Below, in pieces: positions 1-12,366 of a DNA stretch of 64,000 bases; position 1 is the stretch's first letter; each line of letters opens with the position of its first letter. This stretch comes from Nectonema munidae (Eukaryota > Nematomorpha > Nectonematoida > Nectonematidae). A program made the position numbers and the translations under genes. The DNA is taken from positions 62,001 through 126,000 of the forward strand of contig JAUIRK010000862.1 in NCBI GenBank assembly GCA_030549495.1. Direction: 5' to 3'. The notes below the pieces were generated by a model. That model did no database searches, was not told the DNA's origin, and saw nothing but the letters and a program-made list of their open reading frames with translations.

Positions 1-480
1 TTCTTCACAATGGAGCATATATAAAATGCCTACATATTTCTACCCACTATGTGGTTATGTAAATATACCTATTTATAATCATACATTCTTATGTACATAC
101 AGTCAATAACCTTTGCTATATCGCTAAATCGCTTATAAGGCGTCTCCCGTTTTTTGCAGGTTGTACATGGTTAAACACATAAAGCAAGTCTATTTTGACC
201 TGCAGAAAATTATAACTGACCGCGATAGTTTGTTTGACATGAACAACAGTGTATCATCACTTTGTAAACAACGGTGTATGATAAACGTTAACAAAAGTGT
301 ATCATCATCAACCATTCAAATTTACAATTGCATTTTCGTTACGATACGATATGAGAATTTTCGATCGTAAATCCTTCGAAAACTTATTAACTGCAATTTA
401 TTTATATGTATATTTTTTACATAACCCTATAATGGGTAGAACTATGGAGGCTTTTTTATGTATCCTCCATTAAGCACCTC
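1..480. other. AT-rich stretch, nothing recognised
   Basis: No conserved protein motif, splice-bounded exon or terminal repeat was found on either strand. A 69-codon open stretch on the plus strand (161-370) has no recognisable family and is short enough to be chance. Confidence 0.4.
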
Positions 481-606
481 TGTGTTTTTGAAGAGATGAT
501 ATTAAGTAAGCAGGCATACAATAATTAATTAGCATTTAGGTGTTTAAAGGAGATGATATTAATTATAAAGAGGCATACACTAAAGTTAGTTAGCATTTGT
601 GTGTTT
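481..606. repeat. two-copy tandem repeat of about 62 bp
   Basis: The block containing GAGATGATATTAA, then AGGCATACA, then TTAGCATTT appears twice in succession (about 484-545 and 546-606) with moderate divergence. It is a small local duplication with no coding content. Confidence 0.6.
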
Positions 607-1018
607 TTTGATTTGAGTTGCAGAGCCTCAGGAAATTTTTATAAAAGGTCCAAAACGGATTCCTTATTTTTGATGCTCTGTTAATATAAGATATGAAAAT
701 TTAATAAATGAAATTGTTGTACTAACAGAAGAATTAAATATAAATTTAAGTAAGATACAATATACAAAAAATATAACTAAAAAAAATAATGTTTTTTTTC
801 AAATAAAACCAACACTTTAAGGATTATATTTATTCCTAAAAAAATATTGGGATTATAAATAAAAAAAAATGTTTAACTGAAAAGTAGTACTTCTAGTTCG
901 TTATATTGTCTTATCTCTCAGAAAAACTTTTGAAAAAATCATTCATCAGCCACATTTTTTTCAAATGAAACTATCATCTTGAAAATTTTGACCTTACCTT
1001 CTTTTCTTTTGATATCTT

Positions 1019-3836
1019 TCATCATCATCGATTTTGCCTTCTAGGTCTAGTTATTGTTCCCAAAGAGTCGGGGTCAACCAGTTTTCTGCAACAACTACTC
1101 CATTTCATTCTTTCTTTAGCATCACTTCTCACAAGCTTTCTTTTTTCCATATCGTGATGAATCACTTCATTACATGTTTTCTTTGGTCTTCCTCTCTTCA
1201 TCTTTCCATCAATCAATTCATCTTTTATCTTCTTTACAACGTTCCTTTCGGGCATCCTTTCGACATGACCAAACCAACGTAATCTATTCTCTTCTAAATG
1301 CACTTCTATATACTCAATTCCAATTTTCTTTCTCAACACATCGTTGGCAATCCTATCTTTCAGCGTCTTTCCGCACATCATCCTAATCATTCTCATCTCA
1401 GTTGTTTGTAGCCTTCTTGTGAGAGCCTTCTTCATCACCCAGCATTCAGAACCGTAACAAATCGTACTTCTAACGCAAACTTTATACAGTCTTGCTTTAA
1501 GTTCATCAGATAAAAAATTTCCACACAGTAAGCCAGATAATTCCTTGAACTTTTTCCAACCTAGGCGTATTCGCGCTCTTACGCTACTAGAAACATCACT
1601 GTTGCAATTGATCATATCGCCCAAATAACATAAATCATCAACAACATCGGACGTATCATCTTCTAATTTGACTTTTTCAATAAGAGTACTTACGCTGTCT
1701 CTATTTTTACAATTTCTACAAACAAAGCCACTCACTGCAGAAGGAGAGCCCTTTATAGAGGAACATCTTTTGTGAAACCTATTACAAGTCGTACATAAAA
1801 TGGCGTTTCTCATTATCCTTAGTCAACATAATGAACAGGGATCGACACTACTCACTTCCCTGACACCATTAGTTTTATTACTCACGATCATCACTTTGTT
1901 CTTTGCTACATTTATTTTTAATCCTTTGCTTTCAAGTGCTCTTTTTCATTCGGTATACTTAACATTCAACTCATCCAAATATCACCTACAACTACCAAAT
2001 CATCAGCATACAAATATTCACGATTATTTTTCGGGATTTCCGAGCTCAGAGCGTCTATCACTATGATAAACAACAAAGGACTTATTACAGACCCTTGATG
2101 AACACGAACATTTATTTTAAACCACTCTGAAAGCTCACCTTCGATACGCACTGCTGTTCTTGAATCTGGATACATTTCCATTACTGCGTTCACTTCAAAC
2201 TCAGGTATACCCTTCTTTCTTAATGCACAACGTATAACATTCCTAGGAACTGAATCAAAAGCCTTCTCAAGATCGACAAATGTTATATACAATTCTTTTC
2301 CGACTCTCAAATACTTCTCAATCAGTTGCCTCATTATGAAAATTGCGTTTAAAGTGCTTTTTCCTGGTTTAAACCCAATTTGCAGATTATATCAATATCA
2401 ACTTTCGCTCTCATCCTACCTTCAAACACTCTTTCCAAAACCTTTATACCGAGCTCCAGCATTTTCAGACTTCTGTAATTCTTACACTCTTTTGCATCGC
2501 CTTTCCCCTTGTACAACGGAACTAAAACACTTTTTCTCCAACTTTCTTGCATTTTTCTCCATTCATCATTCGATTTCCAATCTTTGCTAACTCATTTTCC
2601 AATTGACACATCTCAATCACCTCAATAGGTACACCATTTGGGCCAGCCGACTTACCATGCTTCATCTTCAATATAGCGCCCTTTATCTCCCCTTCTGTTA
2701 TTAGCCTTACTGGACCCTGGATAATATTGTTACTGGAAGAAATTTCCCAAGAATTTTCATTATTATAAAGTTCTTAACAGTATCCTTTCCATGTTTTCAA
2801 TCTGTCTTCTAGATCAAGATGTTTGTTTCCATTTTTATCTGATATGCAAGGCACGCTAACAATATCTAATTTTCTTACAATAGACTTTTCTCATTCTTTC
2901 TTCTGGTCTCAAATTCTTTTAATTCTTCGTGAGTCATTGCCCTCCTAATGACTTTTTTGCCTCTTTCCTGCTCTCCACATAATCGTTTCTAGCTAACTCC
3001 GTTTTTACTTTACGCCAATTTTTGTATTTCGATTTCTTATTTTTAACTGCATTCTTAACATCCTGGTCATTCCACTACCAACTCTTTCTTTCTCCTCTAG
3101 ATTTCGAGACACCGCACACTTTTTTCATAACATTTGATAAAACCTTCATCTTCTCATCCTAGCAATTGGCCTCTTCCAGAACACGCTGTGCTTCTCTAAC
3201 GAACTTTTCATTTGTACGAGTCTCTTTCAGTTTCCAAGTTTTCACTCTCTCTTTCTTTTCCCTATTAATCGTTCGTTTTGGATTAAAAATCATGCCCGTA
3301 ACTAACAGTCTATGTTGAGTCATCATTTCTTCACCAGCAATCACTTTCACGCCCTTAACTTTATCGCTTTTTCTAACCAATATATAATCTGTTACACTTA
3401 CTTTCCCGCCCAAATCAAAAGTTATCAATTTTTGCTTCTCTTTTTTGAAACAGGTATTGACAATCTTGAGGTCAAAACTATCGGCAAACTCTAGCAGCAT
3501 TTCTCCCTCTTTATTTCTTTTTCCAAAACCAAAACCTCCGTGAACGTCTTGGAAACCTTCAACATCTCTACCAACCTGTCCATTGAAACCACCAAGAACA
3601 ACGCACTTACCCTTTACCTTCATCATCACTTGAGTCAAACAATCGTAAAACTCCACTTTTTCTTCTAAACTAAGACCAACCTGTGGTGCGTAGGCAGATA
3701 CAAATGTCACCAGTTCTTCGTAAACAGCCATCTCCATAATAATTACTCTACTTTTGATACCTTTCAAAAAATCTAAACTCATTTGCAAAAAGTTAAAGTT
3801 ATATGAATTTCTATTATCTTTCTTATTGGAAAACAA
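1019..3836 (-). mobile_element. RTE-like non-LTR retrotransposon (LINE), 5'-truncated and frame-broken
   Basis: Read on the minus strand the element contains, in order: an apurinic-type endonuclease domain (3836-3159, with FVSAYAPQVG, VVLGGFNGQVGRD and a closing TDYILV/HRLLV region); reverse transcriptase (about 3150-1966, with PLYKGKGDAKECKNYR, TFVDLEKAFDSVPR, HQGSVISPLLF and catalytic YADD); and a C-terminal part (1813-1025). The C-terminal part holds a Cys/His cluster (CTTCNRFHKRC...CRNC), then YLGDMI, the CYGSECW segment, RWFGHVERMP and KRGRPKKT. This order is typical of RTE and related LINEs in arthropods. The coding frame changes several times and the first part of the endonuclease is missing. 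The 3' end is close to 1019, where a short GAT/ATG repeat tail is visible. It is dead as it stands. Confidence 0.85.
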
Positions 3837-4075
3837 TAGGATTATAAATGTAAAAAAATGTATAACTGAAAAGTTTAGCTTCTATTTCCTTATGGTATCT
3901 TAATCAGATTTCTGTATTACTGGTACATCGGAATATCAGTCCATCAGCCACAATAATATCTTTTTTTCAAATAAAACCAGCACTTCAGGTGTGCAATCCA
4001 TCCATCATCTTTCTTCTTGAAAAACAATAGGACTATAAATGTAAAGATGCTTCATTTGAAATTTTTACTTGTACT
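3815..4075. repeat. flanking repeat around the LINE (copies at about 832-960, 3815-3990 and 4012-4075)
   Basis: A motif close to AATAGGATTATAAATGTAAA followed by a GAAAAGT-TTCTA region and CATCAGCCACA occurs on both sides of the LINE, and a third, shorter copy begins at 4012. The repeats probably belong to the older element (perhaps the Helitron-type element whose helicase lies next door) into which the LINE inserted. This is inference from the order alone. Confidence 0.5.
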
Positions 4076-4189
4076 TTGTTAACAAATCACCAAATCATGG
4101 AATTGAGTGTTTTTACTCAAAAATTTGAAAATCTTTACTCGAATATGCTTTCCCAAGAAGCCTTACAAGCATGTACTTTTATGGGATTG

Positions 4190-5350
4190 AATAATATGTA
4201 AACCGGCCAAACTTTCCACACGTGACAAAGCCGGGAAAGATTGTCCCCCAACAAAAATACTAGCTCCAACATCAACTTAAATTGAATTTAAAGTAAGACC
4301 CTGAGATTTACGTACTGTTATAGCATAAGCTACAGGTACAGGGAATTGTTGACGATAAACATATGCCTTTTAAATATTTTAAGTTTTTCTCGCAAGATGC
4401 CAACAGTATTTTTAACGTCATTAAACTTGACAAGAATTTTGCTTACCTCTTCATTTTTATCAAACAAAACAGAAACAACCACTGCGAAAGAGCCGGTGAC
4501 AAGCTTTCGCTTTGTGTCCAAATTTGAACAAAGTAAAATTTGAAAGCCTATTGTCACTTCCAAGGCAGACTCAAAACTTAGAGTTTTTATCCTCTCTTTC
4601 CATGGCGGGTAACTTTTTCTTTGTTTTCATTAGCCCGTTTTTACTACAAAACCATTCCTCAAGTGCTTTTATTTTTATAGCCTTTAAATGAAGCTTTCTA
4701 AAAACAGCGCAATAAAAATCCTTCACCATACTACGTTTCGAAAACAAACTAATAGGGTTATCTTTTTTATTAAGCTCTACATAGTAATTAACAAGTAAGG
4801 CAATCATTTCCATTTTTTCTCCGACCAAATTGATTTTTCTTGGGTTTAAAAATTTTAGATTTTCTTTTGAAACTGAGCCACATCTAAAGCGATTCAAACA
4901 CTCTCTAAACCTTTCATCTTTTTGATTTACTTGTCTTTGGTTCATGGATAAAAATTTAGAACCAAAAAGCGACCAAAGATTCAAGTATTTACTTATAAAA
5001 CCTGTAAGTTTTTTAATCGAAGTAGCATTTAATGTTTCAAAGATGAAAGATCCTTTGACATATGGTAATTGTAATAAGTCAGAAAAAAAGAATTATATTT
5101 GTACCACCGAACCATCAGAGATTTTCTTCATTTTTTACCACAAAAAATTTCACTCAATCTTAAGTGAATGAAAAATAAAATTTCATTCGAAACCAAACTG
5201 ATTTCATCGATTATGATACAATGAACATTTTTCATACCTGTCTGAAATATTTGCAGTTCATTTAAACTTAATGGTTTGAACCTTGTTGTTTTTATCAACA
5301 GGCTATTTAAATATCGTATTCACTGTTTGTCCAGAAATGTTCCCAGCACT
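4190..5350 (-). pseudogene. PIF1-family DNA helicase remnant, probably of a Helitron
   Basis: On the minus strand, in order: GPTGLSAGNISGQTVNT (about 5370-5320), an ATPase region with CIIIDEISLVS (about 5215), the LNRFRCGSVSKENLKFLN block within 4984-4571, the GFQILLCSNLDTKRKLVTG block within 4563-4330, and the C-terminal VAYAITVRKSQGLTLNSI and ALSRVESLAGL segments (about 4340-4200). This order matches the C-terminal helicase half of Helitron RepHel proteins and cellular PIF1. Frame changes and stops separate the pieces, and the Walker A region is not visible. The surrounding mobile DNA favours a Helitron remnant. A cellular PIF1 pseudogene is the alternative. Confidence 0.75.
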
Positions 5351-5399
5351 TAGTCCTGTGGGACCAGCTAATTGGGTAATATTAAAAAATTGAATTTTA

Positions 5400-6990
5400 A
5401 GTTATGACTTAAAAAAAGTAACAAGTTAACTAAATTTAGATTTATCAGCCTCATTTTAAAAAATTAAATTTTAAAAAACTTTATACGTATTTATTATAAT
5501 TATTTTATTGATTAATATTTATAAACTATTAATTTAAAAAAATTTTATTAAATATATATTATAATTAATAAAATATAATTTTATATTATTAATTATATAA
5601 ATTTTAAAATACACATATAAAAAATTCACTTGTCTAAAACGGTTAAGAAACAAAAAAAAACTCAAAATGCTAACTCATTTGCACAAACCCTAAGGTTTTT
5701 TGAATTTTAGTACTATCATATCATTCTTAAAAGGCCTCAAAATGTTCGAAAAAATTTGTAAAATTTGATTGACAGAAAAAACAATACCAGCGCATAATAC
5801 ATCTTTAGAAATTAAACTTTTTCAAAATAATAATTTAAATATAAAAGTTATTTTTTAGAGTTTATACACTAGAAATCATGTTTAAAAAGCCTAAAAATTG
5901 CAAATAAGTTTCATGAAAATTTAAGTTATACTCTAAGTAATATCAAAAGGCTTAGTTAGAGGGTTAATTTGACATTTCATTTGTCTAAAATGGTTTGGAA
6001 AAAAAAAATAATAAAAAATTAATAGTACATAGATGTACAATAAAACTCGTTATAGACAAAAGACTGTTGCGTGCATATACAAATTTTGTAGCTGCATCTC
6101 TATAGTTCGCTATCGCGTTTAGGTGTGGTGTATCAAATATATATAATGTATTGCCAAAGGATCTAAAGGTTGTGATGAGTAGTGAAATTTTGTGTATAGA
6201 CCTGATGAATTCTTAGTTTTGGAAGATATGCAATATACACAACTATAGTAACTTATCTATGCAAAATTAGGAAATTTTTTTTTATAGTTTTTTACAAATG
6301 ACCTCTGATAAAAGTGGTGGGTATATGTAAGCGAAAATTTACCAGTGACCAATTTTATAACTTTTTTTGGAATATTTTATATATGAAGGCATCGTGAGTT
6401 AACGTTCATCTAGCAGTCTAGCTAGAGCAGACTTTCCAAAACTATCTTCGGTGAAACAGTGTTTTTTTAGGTTAAGTTTTGTTTCTGACTAGGTTATTGT
6501 GGTTCCGCTCACAATGCTGAGTCCATGATCTACCTAGACTTTCCATCACACTAAACGTCTGATACAGGGTCTTGTTACTGCACCTTGATATATATTATTA
6601 GAACATATATTTCAAATATATGAATACAGTTAAGTGATAGATTCAATTCTAACGCGAACGCTCCCAGCCAATTTATCATAAAATTTAAACCAAAGTCATT
6701 AAGAAGTTTATTCTATTTTTTGTGTTGCTTTAAAATTTTTATAAATAAATTAACGTTTTTTTTTATTTTAAACCCTGCACAATAAATAGGGTGTGTTAGG
6801 TTAACATTTCGATATTTAGGAAGTGTTCCATCACAGGAAAAGTTTAGAAAACATTGACCTTGGTTCAAACTAAAGTTGATGAATGATGCATAAAATTAGA
6901 ACAGGATGCCTTTAAAATCAGATATCTTTAAAATGAGCAAATATTTTTGGATCGAAAAATGTATCAAACTATTTTTGGTTGCAAGTAAAA
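5400..6990. other. very AT-rich intergenic stretch, nothing recognised
   Basis: Long A/T runs and short dispersed similarities only. For example, an AC/AT-TTGTCTAAAA-C/T-GGTT motif occurs near 5628 and again near 5980. No coding motif, splice-bounded exon or clear transposon terminus was seen. Confidence 0.4.
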
Positions 6991-7639
6991 ATAATAATCA
7001 GTTTTACGTTTATTTTCCCAGCCAGGTGACTTCATATATTTCGTCATTACTAACCATGCATTTTAAACTCACTTTTCAATTTATACATTGTTCTCAACAT
7101 TGCTATCTCAGTGGCATCTATTTTACATTTCTCAGATTCTTCCAAATGCACAGCTGTCCCCTAAATTCTAAACAAGACGTAACATTTTTGTATAATTGAC
7201 CTCTTAAACTTATAGAATAAGTTCTACTACACAAAATACTGCCTAAAGGTTTTACCTTTTTCCAATTTAGTCGTATTCTGTGCTCTAATGAATTGCCTCC
7301 ATTATCTAATACACTTAAAATATTCCTAAATAACAAAATTGATTAACTCGTTCTAGTTCTACTCCGTCTACCACTAATTTTTCATCTAATCATCCTAGCT
7401 TATTATTCTAATAACTGCTTGTAATAAACCGTGAAAACAAAAAGAGTTTAAAGGCTTTATTGCACAAAACAGCAAACTAGATAATGTGCCCATAATTCCT
7501 GCGCTTATATAGCATCCATAATTTGAATACGGAGATGCAGCGGTGATTGCACTTTGCTCTTTTACGTGCACATTATTTGCATGGTGACGCTTTCCTTTTC
7601 TTGGATGTGAGTTCCTTAGTAATTAGAATGCTTGCTGGT

Positions 7640-7890
7640 GGTTTGGCTTTGCAGTGTGTTTGGGGTGTTTGCAGTGTGTGTCTTTATTTGCATGTTGGCT
7701 TGGCTTTGCAGTGTGTGTCTTTATTTGCATGCTGGATATTGGTTTGGCTTTGCAGTGTGTGTCTTTATTTGCATGTTGGCTGTTCGTTTGGCTTTGCAGT
7801 GTGTGTCTTTATTTGCATGTTGGCTGTTCGTTTGGCTTTGCAGTGTGTGTCTTTATTTGCATGCTGGATATTGGTTTGGGTTTGAGATAA
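7640..7890 (+). repeat. 44-bp minisatellite, about 5.5 copies
   Basis: The core TTGGCTTTGCAGTGTGTG starts at 7643, 7700, 7744, 7788 and 7832, with a variant at 7876: an exact 44-base spacing after the first, slightly longer unit. Each unit also holds CTTTATTTGCATG. The unit has no stop codon in any forward frame, and 44 is not a multiple of three, so three overlapping open stretches arise here by repetition and not because of a gene. Confidence 0.9.
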
Positions 7891-7959
7891 TTTGCATAGT
7901 ACACTGCTGCAGTTAAAATTTTCTACTAGAACTTATTGTGTATATCCACTTATCACACA

Positions 7960-8094
7960 TTAACCTGTTAACGACCAGAATAATCAGACGATATCTAATG
8001 TAAAGCAGAAGATTTGTATTAAAGAGCTTTGATAAACGCAGACGATTTTATTTTTGTAAAGTCGACTATAGTCGACATGGGCGTTAACGGGTAA
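7960..8094. mobile_element. piggyBac-type MITE (TTAA ends), divergent copy
   Basis: Starts TTAACCTGTTAACGACCA and ends CGTTAACGGGTAA. It contains the internal CAGACGATATCTAA and CGCAGACGA motifs shared with the MITEs at 31876, 39967 and 48953. TTAA at the edge is the target of piggyBac superfamily elements. It lies inside the older LINE remnant. Confidence 0.65.
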
Positions 8095-8935
8095 ACAGAG
8101 AATGGAATTACTTTTAACTCTAATTGCACAAACTCATCAGGGGTCAATACTAGACACTCTACTATTTCGTTTCAATGCATCACTTAATTTCACCCGCTTA
8201 GATTTACTTTTAAGTCTTTTTCTCTAATACTTTTTTCCATCAAGAAATTATCCTAATCAATTCTTCAGAAGAATCCGCTACCAAAATGATCTCGTCTGCG
8301 TATATAATTTTAATGAATATCTTAGAATTTGAACAATGGTGATATTAAGGAGAATAGGATTTGAAGCGATCCCTGAACATCATTAGAGAGAATGTTTTCA
8401 ATTTTTATGTATGTTTCCTCACTCTCATATAAAGCCACAATTGCTTTCACAAAATTTTCTTCTTAGTGCTCGTTTAGTTCAAATTTTCTCCAAGTATATG
8501 AATAAACACTATGCCCATTTCTTGAATTTTTTTTATATCAACTGTCTTATAATAAAAATTAGCATCATTTGCACTCTTACCTGGCATAAACTCTAATTGA
8601 ATTTTACTCATTTCAACGCTTCTTTTAACACAGGTTAGTAAACTTTCTCCACAATTTTTACTACATCTTCTCAAAGGTTTATAGTTCTGTAATTCGGACA
8701 ACCAGTAATAATTCCTTCCTGCTTATATAATGGTGTAATTAGACTTTCATTCAAAAACTCAGAAATTAAAGCTTTTAGAATGTAAGCAACTTCATACTTG
8801 AATAACTTCAGCATTTTTAATGAACAGCCATTATATCCCAAAGATTTAATTGATTTCATTTCAGCAAACGAATGAATGACCTATTCAATAGTTAAGGTTT
8901 CTCATGCTCCCTCAACTTTTTCTGGCATTTCTAGA

Positions 8936-9589
8936 TTTTTTATTTAATTTTTTTACTAGCAGTAATGTAAACAAAAGTTCAATAAAACTAAAGTGTAAAT
9001 TATGCACAAAATAATTTATTATTTAGCATGTGCTATCTTGTAATATAATGATTTGTACATAAAAAAGGTGTAGAATAAGAGCATATAATATAGCAAATAA
9101 CGTGTAGTTTGAAATAGCAGAAAGATCAACATTAGCTGGAGAAAACATCTAAAAAGAAAATAATTATTATATATTTGCAAAGCAAGTAAAAATATTTTTT
9201 TAAATAATAATAATCAATCAAATCCATTTAATAAAATGATCATGAATTCGTTTAATTTTTTACAACTATGAAAATTCAAAATAATAATTATGTAGTACAT
9301 ACAGAACCGATAATTTTTCACAACCCAAAAAATCCGACCAGAATAGAAAAAACACAGACGGGTTTTTCTGAGTAAACCGAATAAGAAAGACCCAGGCAAA
9401 AAAATCCAGTAAAAAATTAACAAAATACAATGTAAGACATTTTTAATGTTAAATTTAGTTTCCTTTCAACACAAGCAACCTTTTTTTTTAACATTTTTAA
9501 TTTGACTATAAATAGTTATTTATTTATTTCAAGGCTATTATTCAAAAAATATATATACATATTTAGAATATTCTATTCCTATTTTACTA
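8936..9589. other. AT-rich intergenic stretch
   Basis: Nothing coding was recognised. Around 9340-9370, ACACAGACGGGTTTTTCTG resembles the terminal motif ACACGGGTTTTTCTGG that appears in reverse orientation at about 12460 and 12855, so a fragment of the same short element may be present. Confidence 0.35.
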
Positions 9590-11560
9590 GAAGAAAAAAA
9601 AGTTTTTATGTCTAAAAAGGAACAATTTTGGTGGGAGAAAGAGGAGTAAACTTTGGAATAGCAGAAGAAGATGGTGGAAAATTGAACATTGTAATCTTTA
9701 AGAATGTGCATCTTAAAAATAGAAAGAGTTGAAAAGGATTTAGAGAAAAGATGAAAGTTTTATTCTAAAGTGGGAAAGGAAGAGGTCATTAGCACAGAAA
9801 TATAAATTATAAATGATGAAAAGACTGTTGTAAATTTACCTACTTTTTCTGGCAATTAGAAACTCATCATCACTTTGTACAAAGCAGACTACTTCTGTTA
9901 CTAAAACAGATGAGAGACACAAAGAAAAGTTTGATTACTTACTTGCAAGAGTTATTTCTATCAGAATGCAATTGCATTCAATGTTGTTGCGAGTTCATCC
10001 GATAAAGAAATATTGTCTTTTATGAGACCAACTAACTTATCAACCTCATTTGGCAAGAAAATTTTTATCACATATTTTTTCAAAGTATTAAGTTTTATCA
10101 TTAAAAAAATATTTTAGACACATATTTGAATTGCTTTGTAGAAGACATTGAAAAAAAAAGGGAAAACTTGTTTCTAAAATGTGAAGCCTTGGCAATAATG
10201 ATGGATGGTATCGTCTATTTAGTTAAATGCAGTTTTAGCAACAGATATGAATACCAGTTTTGTTATATCATGCTGAAGACTGTTCATAGCTGACACAAAA
10301 TCATTGTGATTTCTTCTTTAAAAATTTGAAAATATAATGGAGAAATGTGGGTCTAATGTTAGTTCTATGATGACTGACTAAATATTCATTTTTCACCGAA
10401 TATAACATAATTTTAAGTATTTGCTTTCATCACAGATAAAATGACTTAAACTACTTGATTTAATAAGAAAAAAGTGGCAAAACATTCTTGTCTATGGAAG
10501 CAATGCTCATATCTTAAAATTGTCAGTTAAGCATATTTGCAATGATTTTGTGAAAATTAAAGCAATACAAAAGTCCTTCAAAATGAATAGATTTATGTTT
10601 AGGGTATTTATTTTATTAAATTCTTATACAAAAAGACAGTAGAATATGCCGACTCATCGTATTGCTGGCAGGCGGAACAAAATCGTTTCCAGCTAAAATG
10701 AAAGCTGGAATTTTTGTTGTACCTCAGATAAAGAAGCTTCATGAGTTTACTGAGTTCTCCAACAAACTCAGTAATATGGAGAAAACAGGATGGGACTGTT
10801 TCAAGGCAGTTATTGAGGTTTTTTTAAGGAAATTACAGAGCTGAAAACTACGAGTAACTAGTACAGTATTTGATAAAGGTTCGATGCTATGCGATTGAGA
10901 ATATCGCTAAAACTTCACATGTTGGATGCTCTCTTGGCAGGATTTAAAGAAAATATGGGAGCTTATTCGGAAGGGCAAGGCGAAAGATTCCACCAGGATA
11001 TGAAAAAGATAGAGCAGAGATACTAGGACCATTGCAATGAAAAATGATGGGAAACTATATCTGGGGTCTAGTGCGAGAATTCAACTCGGATTACAACCAC
11101 AAATCCTTTTATTTTTAATAAAATTTTCTTTTTAAGCGCAAATTATTCTTATTTGTTAATTTTTATGGATCAATTTCATAAAATGTACCTGATACTCTGT
11201 CTATGTCAACTAACAATTGATAAATACGTGTTTTTTTTTTGAAAAATTCAACATTTAAATGTATCAAAATCCTGACAACAAACCCAAACTTCTGATAAAA
11301 TAATGGTCTTTTTTTGTAGCAATGACATATGACAAAGCAAGAAATAACACTTAGAAGCTGATAATAAAAATTGTGGCTAAAAGGGTTTAGAACTGGACTT
11401 TTAAATTAATGCCAACATCTTGTGGAATTGCAGATTTAGAACGAACTTTTTCAAACTATGCTCTCTGATGTATAGAGAAGTTCAAGAAAAGATTGGCAGC
11501 GAAAAAAGCTACAAACCTGGTCAAAGCTTCTCAATTTTTGAATAAAGAATAAATGTGTTT
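9590..11560 (+). mobile_element. decayed hAT-family DNA transposon
   Basis: Plus-strand pieces of a hAT transposase are visible: QNAIAFNVVASSS followed by MRPTNLS (about 9960-10040), a weak catalytic-region stretch (about 10200-10290), and the C-terminal dimerisation region with LMPTSCGIADLERTFSNYAL and KKRLAAKKATNLVKASQFLN (about 11400-11548), ending in a stop. Many frame breaks separate the pieces. A different mobile-element fragment (10640-11080) sits inside. Clear terminal inverted repeats were not found. Confidence 0.6.
10640..11080 (+). pseudogene. fragment of an unnamed mobile-element protein family (GPQI...GERFHQD type)
   Basis: One open stretch (10662-10844) reads KAGIFVVPQIKKLHEF with a following E-x-W-x-x-F-K-x-V block. 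A second, frame-shifted stretch continues SLKLHMLDALLAGFKENMG and SEGQGERFHQDM (about 10905-11010). From memory, the order GIFxGPQI, then W..FK.V..FLG, then KxHxLxxHL..FPEN, then GERFHQD is a frequent uncharacterised protein type in arthropod genomes that behaves like a repeat. The same family is present on the opposite strand at 49905-50640. Function is unknown. It appears inserted in the hAT remnant. Confidence 0.6.
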
Positions 11561-12078
11561 TTAAATTTTAAGGCATAGTGTATATATATATTTGTGTGCT
11601 GATTTATAAATAAAACAAATTCTCATAAGTGTTTTAAATAAAGAAAGTATTATATAAGAAAGAAAAAGTGTAGAGTGCAAGTAAAATGAGTGCTTTACAA
11701 CTATGTGTATAAATAAAGACAGAAAAGTCAGACGTTTATTCAAGACAATTTGAAACAGTATTAATTTTAGACCACTTTGCTCGTTTTCTTCAGATAAACG
11801 CAACCGTTAAATGCAAAAAGTAGAAAACAAGAAACAGAGTGTGGGAAAGAAGAATATTACGATGTAGTATGCAAATAGGAATTATTTTGGATGGAAAATA
11901 CAGATAAAAAACCGGATTTAACAAGCGTCCATGTGTATAAGATTAGGATAAAGAATTTAAATATAGAATTTCTCATTTCTTTTGATATATTCTTTTCTCC
12001 CACTCTTTCTTCCTTGTCTTCTACACTCTGCATTTAACAGTTGTGCTTATCTGAAAAGTTCGCAGGAACATTTCTTTT
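11561..12078. other. intergenic stretch, nothing recognised
   Basis: AT-rich with short TATA-type runs at 11580-11592. No conserved motif was found on either strand. Confidence 0.35.
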
Positions 12079-12366
12079 ACATGTGTCGAATATCCGCAAA
12101 AATTTTTTACTTTCTCATCCGCGCATCATTCGACTTTCAACATCCGCTTCCGAAATTTGCAAACCCTTTTCTTTTTGTATATAGCGAAAAGTTTTTTCGG
12201 AATTTTTGAATTTTTATGATAACACATATACAATATACATTGACATCTTCTGTCTAAATTTTTAAGAAGTATATCAAACTTGCCTTTGCTAAGAATAGCT
12301 ATTATGATATCGGCATCAGCCCCCGCATTTGCGCATACAAAAATTTCACATCCGATATATCTCTAG
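12079..12366. mobile_element. hAT-like MITE of the AGAGATGTATCGGAT family
   Basis: The left edge reads GTCGAATATCCGCAAAAATT and the right edge ACATCCGATATATCTCTA. Both match the termini of the better preserved copy at 44043-44758. The interior has no coding capacity. The right part is included in the tandem duplication that starts at about 12170. Confidence 0.55.

Larger units (their letters stand above)
7000..8935 (-). mobile_element. old RTE-like LINE remnant, interrupted
   Basis: Minus-strand pieces of a LINE are still recognisable. The RT region (8859-8474) has SLITPLYKQEG followed by CPNYRTINL. The catalytic box survives as YADEIILV near 8300, with a change in the second Asp. The C-terminal segment (7336-7040) has HRIRLNWKKVKPLGSILC and RGQLYKN, the counterpart of the same region in the LINE at 1019-3836. 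The element is interrupted by a minisatellite-bearing segment (about 7440-7905) and by a piggyBac-type MITE (7960-8094). It is more decayed than the first LINE, so older. Confidence 0.7.

Noticed and set aside
1034-2590. Plus-strand ORFs over the first LINE
   Set aside because: Shadows of the minus-strand LINE coding sequence, rich in Ser, Phe and Leu as expected for antisense frames.
7640-7890. CRISPR-like array
   Set aside because: Units are contiguous with no distinct spacers, in a eukaryotic setting. It is an ordinary minisatellite.
7547-7916. Cys-rich small protein genes
   Set aside because: The three overlapping frames arise from the 44-bp tandem repeat, which has no stop codons in forward frames.
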